A stretch of DNA of 33,685 bases, taken from contig CAYZBF010000024.1 in the NCBI GenBank assembly GCA_964476585.1, positions 1 through 33,685 on the forward strand. The letters are read 5' to 3'. Under the pieces are notes generated by a model that made no database searches, had not been told where the DNA came from, and was given only the letters and a program-made list of their open reading frames with translations. The number at the start of each line of letters is the position of its first letter. Position 1 is the stretch's first letter. This DNA comes from CAYZBF01 sp964476585 (GTDB lineage Bacteria > Hydrothermota > UBA3072). Shown piece after piece: positions 1-7,788 of the stretch. The position numbers and the translations under genes were made by a program.

Positions 1-59
1 GCTTCATATAGTTTCGTAATCAAATTTGCACTTATGCGCCCAAGTGTTTTTATGTTAAT
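1..59 (-). CDS. 5' edge of an AbiEi-like antitoxin gene (partial, non-canonical start)
   Basis: On the minus strand a perfect AGGAGGT (65-71) is followed after 5 nt by an open frame that runs off the window edge. It reads (I)NIKTLGRISANLITKLYEA. No ATG, GTG or TTG lies at the right distance: the codon in position is ATT (57-59), with ATA two codons later. The peptide resembles the N-terminal winged-helix start of AbiEi-type antitoxins and viral-defence regulators, and has the same shape as the start of the AbiEi gene at 19342. Either a rare ATT start is used or the start codon has mutated. The ribosome site is seen directly; the family call rests on 20 residues and is weak. Confidence 0.4.
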   Translation of the reverse strand, partial: MNIKTLGRISANLITKLYE

Positions 60-599
60 TTTCTACCTCCTATATCTGTTTCATTACTTTGTAGGTAATA
101 TATTGCATAAATTAAGTAGTTTTGTCAAGGAGCGTATATTGAGTTACATAGGAAAATAAGGGTCGAAGATAGGGGTCAGGTCTTCTTTGAATTTTTGAGC
201 AATAATCAAAAAGTCTGTTTCAATCTGTGTTTTCACTAAGGGATTAGGATGTAGGGGTTGGGATTTAGGTCTTACGCCTGAGTCATAAAGTCTTGTGTCA
301 CGAGTCGTAAGTCGAAAGTAGGGTATAGTATTTAGATGTTGGTAATTAGCGTTTGATGATAAGTAAATTAGTAGATTAAGTTTAACCGTTTAACCATTCA
401 CCAATTCAACATTTTCTTTATAATTGGACTTCGGACACTGGACTCAGGACTTTGGACAATCTAAATTTCTCTGTGTCTAATTGAGTTTGTAGGGTTTTAG
501 AGTTTATTTGCGTCTTTGCAGAGAGATAAAGTGAGGTGAAGATTTTACAATTTACAATTTGCAATTTTCAATGAAGCGTAAATTATTAAATTTACGCTG
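60..599. repeat. Gene-free stretch of decayed repeats
   Basis: No convincing coding frame is seen in these 540 nt. They hold a mosaic of degenerate short-unit repeats. Around 170-212 is GGGTCAGGTCTTC followed by a 7-bp hairpin (TTTTTGA/TCAAAAA). Around 283-320 there are GAGTCRTAAGTC-like units. At 427-460 GGACTT/GGACT units repeat about every 7-10 nt. At 468-530 come a TCTCTGTGTC segment and a TTTGCGTCTTTGC segment, and at 545-571 ACAATTTACAATTTGCAA. Similar strings recur at 21513-21640 and 32241-32266 in this window, so this looks like repeat debris rather than unique regulatory DNA. Confidence 0.5.
575..598 (-). terminator. Hairpin just after the pcm-like stop codon
   Basis: A perfect 10-bp inverted repeat (AGCGTAAATT / AATTTACGCT, 4-nt loop) begins 1 nt after the stop codon of the methyltransferase gene. 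On the minus strand it is followed by TTCATTGAAAATT, which is not a clean U-tract. It is either a weak intrinsic terminator or an mRNA 3'-end stabiliser. Confidence 0.35.
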
Positions 600-1271
600 T
601 CAATGTTCACCGGTCATGGGAACGAAGCGGACTGGAATGATATTCTTTTTTGTTATCCCAGCAGAGTCCTTAGTAACGAGCATTAGGTTCTGATAGTATG
701 AACCAACCGGTATTACTAATCTACCACCAATGGCAAGTTGTTCCAACAATGGGGGAGGGATTTCTTCTGGGGCACAGGTGACAATGATGCCGTCAAAAGG
801 AGCGTGTTCTTTCCATCCTTTATAACCGTCACCACATTTTACGATAACATTATCGTAGTCAAGTTCTTTCAATCTCTCTTCTGCAGATTTTGCAAGTTCA
901 CAGATTATCTCGATTGTGAAGACTGAATCGGCAAGGAGGGATAGTATGGCTGCTTGATACCCAGAACCTGTTCCAATTTCAAGGACTTTATCTTTCTTTT
1001 TAACGCTGAGTAATTCAGCCATAAGTGCAACGATATAGGGCTGTGAGATCGTCTGATTATATGGGATAGGTAGAGGATAATCTTCATAAGCAAATGGCTG
1101 ATACTTTTTTGAAACGAAGAGGTGTCTCTTTACTGTTAGCATTGCCTGTATTACCGAACGATCCTTGACCCCGCGCGCGATTATCTGGTCTTCTACCATC
1201 CCTTCCCTAAGAATTTTGTAATTTTGAGAATAACCGGTAGAAGCAGTTAAGAACATTAATATCAAGCCCAT
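600..1271 (-). CDS. pcm: Protein-L-isoaspartate O-methyltransferase, probably exported
   Basis: This enzyme methylates L-isoaspartyl residues in aged proteins from S-adenosylmethionine, starting their repair. The 223-aa product has the family landmarks: QTISQP (73-78), SAM motif I LEIGTGSGY (97-105), an acidic residue after FTIE, and the closing VRFVPMTG segment. The first 16 residues (MGLILMFLTASTGYSQ) look like a short hydrophobic signal sequence, which cytosolic PIMTs lack, although it has no positive charge. The start is supported by AAGGAG 5 nt upstream and a promoter at 1290-1317. An internal ATG at codon 25, where ordinary PIMTs begin (MVEDQI), also follows a purine-rich stretch, so a cytosolic form is possible. 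Family call sure; export inferred. Confidence 0.93.
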   Translation of the reverse strand: MGLILMFLTASTGYSQNYKILREGMVEDQIIARGVKDRSVIQAMLTVKRHLFVSKKYQPFAYEDYPLPIPYNQTISQPYIVALMAELLSVKKKDKVLEIGTGSGYQAAILSLLADSVFTIEIICELAKSAEERLKELDYDNVIVKCGDGYKGWKEHAPFDGIIVTCAPEEIPPPLLEQLAIGGRLVIPVGSYYQNLMLVTKDSAGITKKNIIPVRFVPMTGEH

Positions 1272-1289
1272 AATTTCTCCTTATATTAA

Positions 1290-1317
1290 AGATTAGCTAA
1301 GTTGGACTAAATGTCAA
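1290..1317 (-). promoter_or_regulatory. Sigma70-type promoter of pcm
   Basis: On the minus strand TTGACA (1312-1317), a 16-nt spacer and TAATCT (1290-1295) precede the gene. The start codon is only 18 nt below the -10 box, so the leader would be about a dozen nt and just hold the AAGGAG site. Confidence 0.55.
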
Positions 1318-1384
1318 GGATTGGATGGATGAGTGAATGAGTTTATTGGGTTTTTAGAGGTTTTGGTTTTATTTGACTATTTTT

Positions 1385-1407
1385 ACTAATTAACGAATTA
1401 ACTAATC
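1385..1407. repeat. Dispersed repeat, copy 1 (23 nt, exact)
   Basis: A 23-nt AT-rich string beginning ACTAATTAACG is found again, identical, at 23363-23385. Both copies are intergenic. Its inner units are variations on TTAACTAAT. Such an exact match 22 kb apart is more than the base composition would readily give. Confidence 0.6.
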
Positions 1408-1447
1408 GACTAATTAACTTTAAAACCCAGCACTCCGAACTCAGAAA

Positions 1448-3274
1448 TTAGTTCTTCTCCAGCGTCTTCTCCAACTCTTCTATCTCTTCAGTCAGTCGAT
1501 GGTATTCTTTAAAGAGTTTTCTTGCCTTTTTGGGGTTATTGGCAAGGGAAGGGCGAGTAAAGATATTACGCAATTCATCACGTCTTTTGCTTTTTTGGAT
1601 AATTTGCTCCTTTATTATCTCAGAATGTGATTTTTTACCTTTTGATTCCTTCCTGGTGGACTGGAATACATCATCACTCTTCCTTTTCCATTGATAATAC
1701 GAGAAATCCCCCTCATAAGAATTTAGGTGTCCATCCTTCAACTCAAGTATCTTAGTGGCAAATGATTCAATCAAATCTCGATTATGAGTGACTAAGATAA
1801 CTGTTCCGTTATAGGATTTTATAGCCTTTTTTATTGCATCGGATGAATCCCTATCAAGATGGTACGTCGGTTCGTCAAGGATCAAAAGATTTGAAGGCTC
1901 TATCATTGCCTGTAAAATAATAAGTCTTGTTTTTTCTCCTCCGCTTAATACCCCAACTTTTTTGAAAACATCATCTCCTGAAAAGAGGAAAAGGCCAAGA
2001 AAATTACGGATGTTTTGACTTACTTCATCTTTAGCATCTTTTGCAACCTCGTCGAGAACTGTATTCCTGGGATTAACCTTTAGTAAAATTTCATGTGAGA
2101 ATGCAGCAATTTTCAATTTTTTACTAACTTCTCTCTCACCCCCTGACGGTTTTTCATATCCAGCAATGATTCTACAGAGTGTGGATTTTCCAGCACCATT
2201 TTTACCAATAAGTGTGATCTTATCATCTTTTTGAATTAACAAGTTTATATCCTTAAAGACCATTTTTCCATCGTAACCCTTGCTTATTTTCTTCAACTCG
2301 ACAAGCCGTTGACTATGTATTTCGGAAACGGGGAAATTCAATTTAATTTTTTTTCTCTCTCTTTCAGCTTGAATAAACTCCATACGCTTGAGATATTTTT
2401 CACGGCTTTTGACAAGTCTTGCCCTTGCCTTATTTGCTCTATTTCGCTCAATAAAATCTTTAATCTCTGCGATTCTTTTTCTCTGTGTTTCTGCAAGTTG
2501 AATTAATCTTTGTTTTCGCATCTCTGATTCACGGAGATAACCAGTGTAATTCGTGTGATATTTTCGAAATGTGCCCAAATCAAGTTCCAGGATACCACTC
2601 ATACCGCTTGAAGCCTCAAGAATTTTATCAAGAAAATAGCGATCATGAGATACTATTATCATTGCATTGCTAAAATTCTGCAGATAATTTTCAAGCCACT
2701 GTAGTGACTCTATATCCAGATGATTCGTTGGCTCATCAAGTAATAATAAATCGCACTTTTTTAGGAGGAGCCGTGCCAGGATAATTCGCATCTGCCAGCC
2801 GCTTGAGAATTCCTGGACCGGTTTTTTGTGGTCAGTCTGGACAAAACCTAATCCAGAAATTACTTTGTAAGCTTCGGATGCATAAGCATAGCCGCCAAGT
2901 TTATGGAAGTTATCTTCGGCAGCTTCATATTTCTTCATTAATTCTTTTGAATGAGAATTTTCACTGATTAACTCTCTCAAGTGGGATAAATTGCTGATGT
3001 GAGAATTATAATCCTTCAATACTTCACCAATCAATGCATTTCCATGTAAAACAATTTCTTCCTGGGGTAGATATCCTATATTTATGCTGGATGTTTTTTC
3101 GATACGGCCTGCATTTGGTGTGATATCACCTTTAATAATACGTAACAGGGTTGTCTTGCCGGTGCCATTAGCACCAATCAGTCCAAATCTATCGTGTAGA
3201 TTTATATTCAGGTTTACTTCTGAAAATAAAGTTCGCTTCCCAATAGAGTATTCAATATTAACGAGTCTTAACAT
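1448..3274 (-). CDS. ABC-F family ATPase (translation factor)
   Basis: This soluble tandem-ATPase has no membrane domain. ABC-F proteins bind the ribosomal E-site and relieve stalled or drug-blocked ribosomes. At 608 aa it has domain 1 with Walker A GANGTGKTT (34-42), a variant signature SSGWQ and Walker B LLLLDEPTNHLD. A charged linker (about 240-320, Arg/Lys-rich) follows, in the place of the P-site tRNA-interaction arm. Domain 2 has GKNGAGKST, LSGGEK and LLILDEPTYHLD. A C-terminal coiled coil (about 545-608, ending ELEKTLEKN) resembles the Uup/YdiF-type tail. The start has AAGGTC 4 nt upstream. I cannot assign the subfamily (Uup, YdiF, EttA or a resistance type). It may be monocistronic. 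Confidence 0.93.
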   Translation of the reverse strand: MLRLVNIEYSIGKRTLFSEVNLNINLHDRFGLIGANGTGKTTLLRIIKGDITPNAGRIEKTSSINIGYLPQEEIVLHGNALIGEVLKDYNSHISNLSHLRELISENSHSKELMKKYEAAEDNFHKLGGYAYASEAYKVISGLGFVQTDHKKPVQEFSSGWQMRIILARLLLKKCDLLLLDEPTNHLDIESLQWLENYLQNFSNAMIIVSHDRYFLDKILEASSGMSGILELDLGTFRKYHTNYTGYLRESEMRKQRLIQLAETQRKRIAEIKDFIERNRANKARARLVKSREKYLKRMEFIQAERERKKIKLNFPVSEIHSQRLVELKKISKGYDGKMVFKDINLLIQKDDKITLIGKNGAGKSTLCRIIAGYEKPSGGEREVSKKLKIAAFSHEILLKVNPRNTVLDEVAKDAKDEVSQNIRNFLGLFLFSGDDVFKKVGVLSGGEKTRLIILQAMIEPSNLLILDEPTYHLDRDSSDAIKKAIKSYNGTVILVTHNRDLIESFATKILELKDGHLNSYEGDFSYYQWKRKSDDVFQSTRKESKGKKSHSEIIKEQIIQKSKRRDELRNIFTRPSLANNPKKARKLFKEYHRLTEEIEELEKTLEKN

Positions 3275-3305
3275 TCTTAGACCTTCTTTCGTATAAGTTC
3301 GGTTT

Positions 3306-3333
3306 AATTTAGACGAATGTAATCACAAGTCAA
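3306..3333 (-). promoter_or_regulatory. Putative promoter of the ABC-F gene
   Basis: On the minus strand TTGACT (3328-3333), a 16-nt spacer and TAAATT (3306-3311) stand about 30 nt above the start codon. The -10 box is weak. The rest of 3334-3480 holds no gene, only AT-rich decayed sequence with CACAGATTTTAACTGATT-like segments. Confidence 0.4.
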
Positions 3334-3480
3334 GAGCCAGATTATATTGATACAGAGGAAAATTAGACACATATAAACACAGATTTTAACTGATTAAAAG
3401 ACCCAGCAACACTCCCAAGACTTAGATATAGATAATCACTGATAAAAGCCACTCCCCACCCGAAGTTCGGCTACGAAATC

Positions 3481-4497
3481 TCATTCTCTTATTCTTTCCC
3501 CCGTGTCCGCGTTGAATAGGTATATCTTATCTTTTTTTAATCTGATGTTGAATTTTGTGTCCGGACTAAGACGTGATTGCTCGATTGCACCAGTTTTCAC
3601 TGTTATAGTTTCACCGTTTAACTTTAGATAAAGGATGATTTCACCCCCTATCACCTCGGCTACATCAAGTGTGGTTTCTATTCCAGATTCTACAATTTCT
3701 ATATCCTCAGGCCGTATTCCCACAATTCTGCCCTTACCATAGTTAGATAGAAACTCGAATTTTTCCGTTTCCAGGAGATTCATTGCAGGTGAACCTAAGA
3801 AAGATGCAACAAATGCATTGCTCGGATTCTCATACACTTCCATTGGTTTTCCTACTTGTTGAAGCACCCCATCTTTGAGCACGGCGATCCTTTGCCCGAG
3901 AGTCATTGCCTCGACCTGATCATGGGTAACGTATACAGAGGTGATTCCTATTTCATTGTGCAAACGCGCAAGTTCCGCTCGCATCTGAACCCTCAGTTTT
4001 GCATCTAAATTGGATAACGGTTCGTCAAAAAGGAAAAGCGTTGGTTCCCTTACAATGGCCCGTCCAACGGCTACCCTTTGACTCTGACCGCCGGACATTT
4101 CTCTGGGCTTTTTATGGAGAAGATCCTCTATACTAAGTAGTTGTGCCGTTTCTATAACACGTTTCTTTATCATTTCTTTTTTCTCTTTTGCAATCCTCAA
4201 GGGAAATGCAATGTTGTCATAAGCGGTCATATGAGGATACAGTGAATAGGATTGAAAGACCATGGCAATATTCCGCTGTTTTGGACTTAGTTTAGTGACA
4301 TCTTTATCCTCTATATATATTTTCCCTTCTGTGGGGCTTTCAAGACCTGCTACAATTCGAAGGATTGTGGTTTTACCACAACCTGAGGGACCAAGGAAGA
4401 CCATAAATTCTCTCTCTCCTATATCCAGTGATAAATTTTTTACTGCGACAACATTACCGAATTTTTTTGTTACATTTTCTATTTTGACAGAAGACAT
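3481..4497 (-). CDS. MalK/UgpC-type sugar ABC transporter ATPase (orphan)
   Basis: This is the energising subunit of a CUT1-type carbohydrate importer: it hydrolyses ATP on the inner face of the membrane for a pair of permeases. The 338 aa show Walker A GPSGCGKTT (36-44), Q-loop Gln82, signature SGGQS (135-139), Walker B ending FDEP (157-160), the H-loop in YVTHDQVEAMTL, and a C-terminal TOBE-like regulatory region (about 235-338, with GIRPEDIE). A clear GGAGGGAG lies 3 nt above the ATG. No permease or binding-protein gene is next to it, so it probably serves one or several transporters encoded elsewhere, as MsmX does in Bacillus. It follows the 71-aa ORF by 18 nt and should be cotranscribed with it. 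Confidence 0.92.
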   Translation of the reverse strand: MSSVKIENVTKKFGNVVAVKNLSLDIGEREFMVFLGPSGCGKTTILRIVAGLESPTEGKIYIEDKDVTKLSPKQRNIAMVFQSYSLYPHMTAYDNIAFPLRIAKEKKEMIKKRVIETAQLLSIEDLLHKKPREMSGGQSQRVAVGRAIVREPTLFLFDEPLSNLDAKLRVQMRAELARLHNEIGITSVYVTHDQVEAMTLGQRIAVLKDGVLQQVGKPMEVYENPSNAFVASFLGSPAMNLLETEKFEFLSNYGKGRIVGIRPEDIEIVESGIETTLDVAEVIGGEIILYLKLNGETITVKTGAIEQSRLSPDTKFNIRLKKDKIYLFNADTGERIRE

Positions 4498-4515
4498 TTG
4501 CTCCCTCCAAATAGG

Positions 4516-4731
4516 TTAAGTTTGTATGATTGAATTTCTTTCAATTATAAGATATCCATGCTCAGAGATAGTGAGGTCTTCGTAGGGATAGGTTTTTAGA
4601 GGATCCCATTGTTTTATTGTCTGGTTATTTAGATTTATTGAAGAGAATGGAGTTATTAAAATTAACTCCGAAGAGCCCATTTGACTTCTTATCCAAATTT
4701 TACCTTTTCTATAACCCTCAAAAAATTTCAT
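4516..4731 (-). CDS. Hypothetical 71-aa protein upstream of the MalK-type ATPase
   Basis: I do not recognise this family. The 71 aa are soluble, with no signal peptide or membrane segment. They alternate basic N-terminal residues (MKFFEGYRKGKIWIRSQ) with short beta-like stretches (ELILITPF, HGYLIIER). The ATG has a GAGG 6 nt upstream, and a promoter with TTGAAC-N16-TATTAT lies at 4776-4803. The stop lies 18 nt before the ATPase start, which suggests an operon and perhaps a role tied to that ATPase. Coding status is likely but not certain. Confidence 0.6.
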   Translation of the reverse strand: MKFFEGYRKGKIWIRSQMGSSELILITPFSSINLNNQTIKQWDPLKTYPYEDLTISEHGYLIIERNSIIQT

Positions 4732-4775
4732 AAAAACCTCACGTTTTTCATAAAGAGCGATAACTTAATATGATT

Positions 4776-4803
4776 ATAATATTGAAAATGGAAAAAAGTT
4801 CAA
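4776..4803 (-). promoter_or_regulatory. Promoter of the 71-aa ORF and MalK operon
   Basis: On the minus strand TTGAAC (4798-4803), a 16-nt spacer and TATTAT (4776-4781; overlapping TATAAT 3 nt further on) are seen. It faces away from the lamin-tail gene. Confidence 0.5.
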
Positions 4804-4891
4804 GTGTAATTCGTAAACTTCCAGATTATAAACGAAGAAAGCCCTTTACAGGCTTAAAAAAAAGACTATGCTGCTACAAAAGGAAGTAATT

Positions 4892-6058
4892 ATGAAAAAA
4901 TATTTTGTTTGGATGATAGTTGTTTTGTTGTCAATTGACATCACTGCCGATGCGCAGGTAAAAATCAACGAATTTGTCGCTAAAGGTGGAACTAGTAAAG
5001 AATTAGTTGAACTATATAATACTGGTGAATCCTCTGTTAACCTTGCTGGATGGAAGATCCTAAACTCAAGTTCCCATGAGAGATCTCTGAATGGCAGAAC
5101 AATAGGAACACATGGTTACGATACTCTACTTGTTGAGTTTGATTTAGATAATGATGGTGATATTATATGTCTCGTTAATACGGCTAAAGATACCGTTGAT
5201 ATGGTTGGATATGGAAATAAGGGCGGAGCCCCCCTCTGCCCTTCGTACTTCTCTACCTCACGAATAGCAGACGGATTGGACACAGATGATGATGCAAGAG
5301 ATTTCAACCTTGATGGGAGTCCCACGCTAGAAGCTCCCAATGATCCTAATTCCGTTTTGCTGGGCAGTTCTCTAATCATCAATGAAATCCGACCTTGTCC
5401 TACTAGTGGGGGAGATAGCGTGGAATTGTATAATCCAACGGGTACTCCTTATGATATACAGGGATGGTTCCTTTCTGATGGAGATGATTATGAATCTATT
5501 GTTACAGATATAACTGTTCCCGCTGGTGGTTTTGCCGTTCTTGATTGCGATGTTGATTTGAGTGCCACTGTAAATTTTACCGACTGTGATGTCTGTTATT
5601 TATTCACTGATGATTCAGTTAGAATAGACCAATTAGGATGGTATGGGGAGGACAATGACTTCTCCTTCCAAAGGTATCCTGATGGTGCTGGACCCAATGA
5701 TGGGTATGACTGGGTATCCTCAGGGGGAGGGTTTACATTGTTTGATTGTCCTTCTACATGGGGGGGACTAAATACAGGAATAGAAGAAGGTGAGAGCCCA
5801 ATCGGGTTTAAACTCACCGTGCCTGGTGTCACTAGAGGAAAGATATCCATCCAATATGCAATTCCAGAGAGAGCTCGAGTTACCATTTCCCTTTTTGACC
5901 AACTGGGAAGGAGAGTAACTATACTGGTGGATAAGACCCATGAACCCGGATATTACCAGGTTTCACTTAAACATATGAGTTTCCCATCTGGTATCTATTT
6001 CATTATGATGGAGAGCCCATCATTAAAGTCCACGCAAAAGATAATGCTGATTAGATAG
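4892..6058 (+). CDS. Secreted lamin-tail-domain protein with FlgD/T9SS-like C-terminal module
   Basis: This is a 388-aa exported protein. The start at 4892 is preferred over 4868 because AGGAAG lies 5 nt before it and it opens a classic signal peptide (MKKYFVWMIVVLLSIDITADA, cleavage before Gln22). Two lamin-tail (LTD) beta-sandwich repeats follow: one from VKINEFVAKGG to about residue 125, and one from LIINEIRPCPTSGGDSVELY to about 290, each with the GW(K/F)-L core. The last 75 residues (QYAIPERARVTISLFDQLG ... SGIYFIMMES) match the C-terminal Ig-like module, related to FlgD and type IX sorting domains, common in FCB-group secreted proteins. The likely role is cell-surface or matrix binding; no catalytic motif is seen. 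Whether a type IX secretion system exists here cannot be told. Confidence 0.85.
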   Translation: MKKYFVWMIVVLLSIDITADAQVKINEFVAKGGTSKELVELYNTGESSVNLAGWKILNSSSHERSLNGRTIGTHGYDTLLVEFDLDNDGDIICLVNTAKDTVDMVGYGNKGGAPLCPSYFSTSRIADGLDTDDDARDFNLDGSPTLEAPNDPNSVLLGSSLIINEIRPCPTSGGDSVELYNPTGTPYDIQGWFLSDGDDYESIVTDITVPAGGFAVLDCDVDLSATVNFTDCDVCYLFTDDSVRIDQLGWYGEDNDFSFQRYPDGAGPNDGYDWVSSGGGFTLFDCPSTWGGLNTGIEEGESPIGFKLTVPGVTRGKISIQYAIPERARVTISLFDQLGRRVTILVDKTHEPGYYQVSLKHMSFPSGIYFIMMESPSLKSTQKIMLIR

Positions 6059-6086
6059 TTTTTAGACTGATTCTCACATTAGTAAT

Positions 6087-6108
6087 GGGGCGTTCAATTG
6101 AACACCCC
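6087..6108 (+). terminator. Near-perfect palindrome after the lamin-tail gene
   Basis: A 22-nt palindrome, GGGG-C-GTTCAATTGAAC-A-CCCC, sits 28 nt after the stop codon. It can form a long hairpin, but TTCCTGAAAAATC follows instead of a U-tract. A terminator is the simplest reading; its symmetry would also suit a dimeric regulator upstream of the cyclase promoter at 6154. Confidence 0.4.
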
Positions 6109-6153
6109 TTCCTGAAAAATCTACAATTTAAAGGGCAAAATTTTATTAAAACC

Positions 6154-6182
6154 TTGACAAAAAACTAAAAAAACAATATTAT
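6154..6182 (+). promoter_or_regulatory. Strong promoter of the membrane diguanylate cyclase, predicting a leaderless mRNA
   Basis: TTGACA (6154-6159), a 17-nt spacer and TATTAT (6177-6182) form a near-consensus sigma70 site. The gene's ATG begins only 10 nt after the -10 box and no Shine-Dalgarno is present, so the transcript should begin at or within about 4 nt of the start codon. Confidence 0.65.
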
Positions 6183-6192
6183 AATATCAATA

Positions 6193-7749
6193 ATGAGAAA
6201 AAATGCTTTCCCGATTTATCAATTAATTATTGTTTTAGCGGGAATTGGAATACCTCTTTTTATAGCATTAAGGACGAGTTTTTTATTCCCCCCCTCACAT
6301 GAGTATGTAATTTATTTTGCTCTGGCTCTAATTTCATCTTATCTTGGGATAGTTATAGGCGGGGCTATGATATCCTTTGAAATTGCTATATATTATTTCT
6401 TTTTACTTATGTTCGGTCCAATTACTGCCAGTCTAACAGCTATTTTGGTAGAACTGGTAATATGGTTTTATAGAGCCTTCTTTACTATAAAAGTTAAAGA
6501 TAGAAAATACTTCTTTAATCAAGTAAGACTTGGTTTTTACAATGCTGGTGTATACGGTTTCTTATATCTAATTGTTGGTGTTATATATTTGAGTTTATTA
6601 AGGAATATTGGTGAGTGGATAGCAATGATTGTTGGGATTTTGATTTTAATCTTTCTGAACGAGATTTTCTTTTCAATTTATACTGTGCTTTCGGGTAATG
6701 AATACTTTAGGTATTTAAAAAGAGAGGGATTAAAGACTGACCTAATTGAAATTGGGGTGTATCCCTTTGGAATCTCTATGTATTTTCTTTATGATAGTAA
6801 TGGGTTTATACACACAGTTCCATTTATTATTGGAATACTATTATTATCAATTCTTGGGAAGGTAATGTCAAATTATCAGGAAAAACTTATAAAAAGTCTA
6901 AAAGATATTTCCAGATTAAATAAGATTTCCAGAAATTTGAGCAGCATTCTTCAACTGAACACTTTAATGGATACAGTGCTCAAAGAAATCTATAATATAT
7001 TAAAACCTAAAGTCTGTTCCATTTGTATTAAAAGCGTCTATGATAAAAAAGAATATTCGCACACGTACGATGGTGAGGTAGTAAAGAAACAACGTCCTGA
7101 CAAAATAAAAGCGCGTCGAGGAAATACAATAATTCCCCTGGAGAGTGGAAACAGAGAATTAGGATTTATAGAGATAACTACAGATAGGAAGTTTGGCGAG
7201 GATGAAATTGCGATAGTTCAGAATATTGCTGAACAGGCATCCGTAAGTTTAAGCAATGCCATGATGTATATGATTTCTATCAGGGATCCATTAACTAATT
7301 TATATACAAGAAGGCATTTTGAATCTAGACTTAAGGAAGAGGTTTCCAGGGCGGATAGAACAAACCAGTGCTTTTCACTCGTTATGTTTGATGTTGACCA
7401 ACTGAAGAACGTCAATGATAATTTTGGGCATAAGATTGGAGATGAAGTATTGAAGAATTTTGCAAAAACTATAAAGAATTATTCCAGGCCCTTTGACGTT
7501 TCTGCCAGATGGGGTGGAGACGAATTCATTTTGATATTACCCAAAGCCTCCGAAGAACAGGCGAGGGATATAGGGAACAGAATCGCAAAGAAATTTAGCG
7601 GCGAACTTAAAATTAATAAAAACACTAAAATTAAGTTTTCATGCTCCTATGCGGTTGCAGAGTATGAATCAAGGTCGAGAATGGGAGAAGATGAAATATT
7701 CTATAAAGTAGATCAGAGACTTATTGAGGCGAAGAAAAAGACAAATTAA
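6193..7749 (+). CDS. Membrane-bound GAF-GGDEF diguanylate cyclase
   Basis: This enzyme makes cyclic di-GMP from two GTP. Of its 518 aa, about 1-230 form a multi-helix membrane sensor (several hydrophobic segments, e.g. YQLIIVLAGIGIPLFIA) of no family I can name. A coiled linker (about 231-255) leads to a GAF-like domain (about 255-350). The GGDEF domain starts at DPLTNLYTRRHF, and its active site GGDEF is intact at 441-445. The product-inhibition I-site RxxD (Arg432-Asp435) is also intact, so feedback control is expected. No EAL domain. Translation probably starts on a leaderless message. It converges on the UbiB-like gene. A second GGDEF protein lies at 15092. Confidence 0.93.
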   Translation: MRKNAFPIYQLIIVLAGIGIPLFIALRTSFLFPPSHEYVIYFALALISSYLGIVIGGAMISFEIAIYYFFLLMFGPITASLTAILVELVIWFYRAFFTIKVKDRKYFFNQVRLGFYNAGVYGFLYLIVGVIYLSLLRNIGEWIAMIVGILILIFLNEIFFSIYTVLSGNEYFRYLKREGLKTDLIEIGVYPFGISMYFLYDSNGFIHTVPFIIGILLLSILGKVMSNYQEKLIKSLKDISRLNKISRNLSSILQLNTLMDTVLKEIYNILKPKVCSICIKSVYDKKEYSHTYDGEVVKKQRPDKIKARRGNTIIPLESGNRELGFIEITTDRKFGEDEIAIVQNIAEQASVSLSNAMMYMISIRDPLTNLYTRRHFESRLKEEVSRADRTNQCFSLVMFDVDQLKNVNDNFGHKIGDEVLKNFAKTIKNYSRPFDVSARWGGDEFILILPKASEEQARDIGNRIAKKFSGELKINKNTKIKFSCSYAVAEYESRSRMGEDEIFYKVDQRLIEAKKKTN

Positions 7750-7762
7750 CCAAGATGTTTCC

Positions 7763-7788
7763 GAAGTTATAGAAGTTTTATAACCTTC
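7763..7788. terminator. Possible bidirectional terminator between convergent genes
   Basis: GAAGTTATA pairs with TATAAC(C)TTC across a short loop with one bulge, in the 28-nt gap between the cyclase and the UbiB-like gene. It overlaps the last codon and stop of the latter. T-runs are poor, so this is tentative. Confidence 0.3.
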
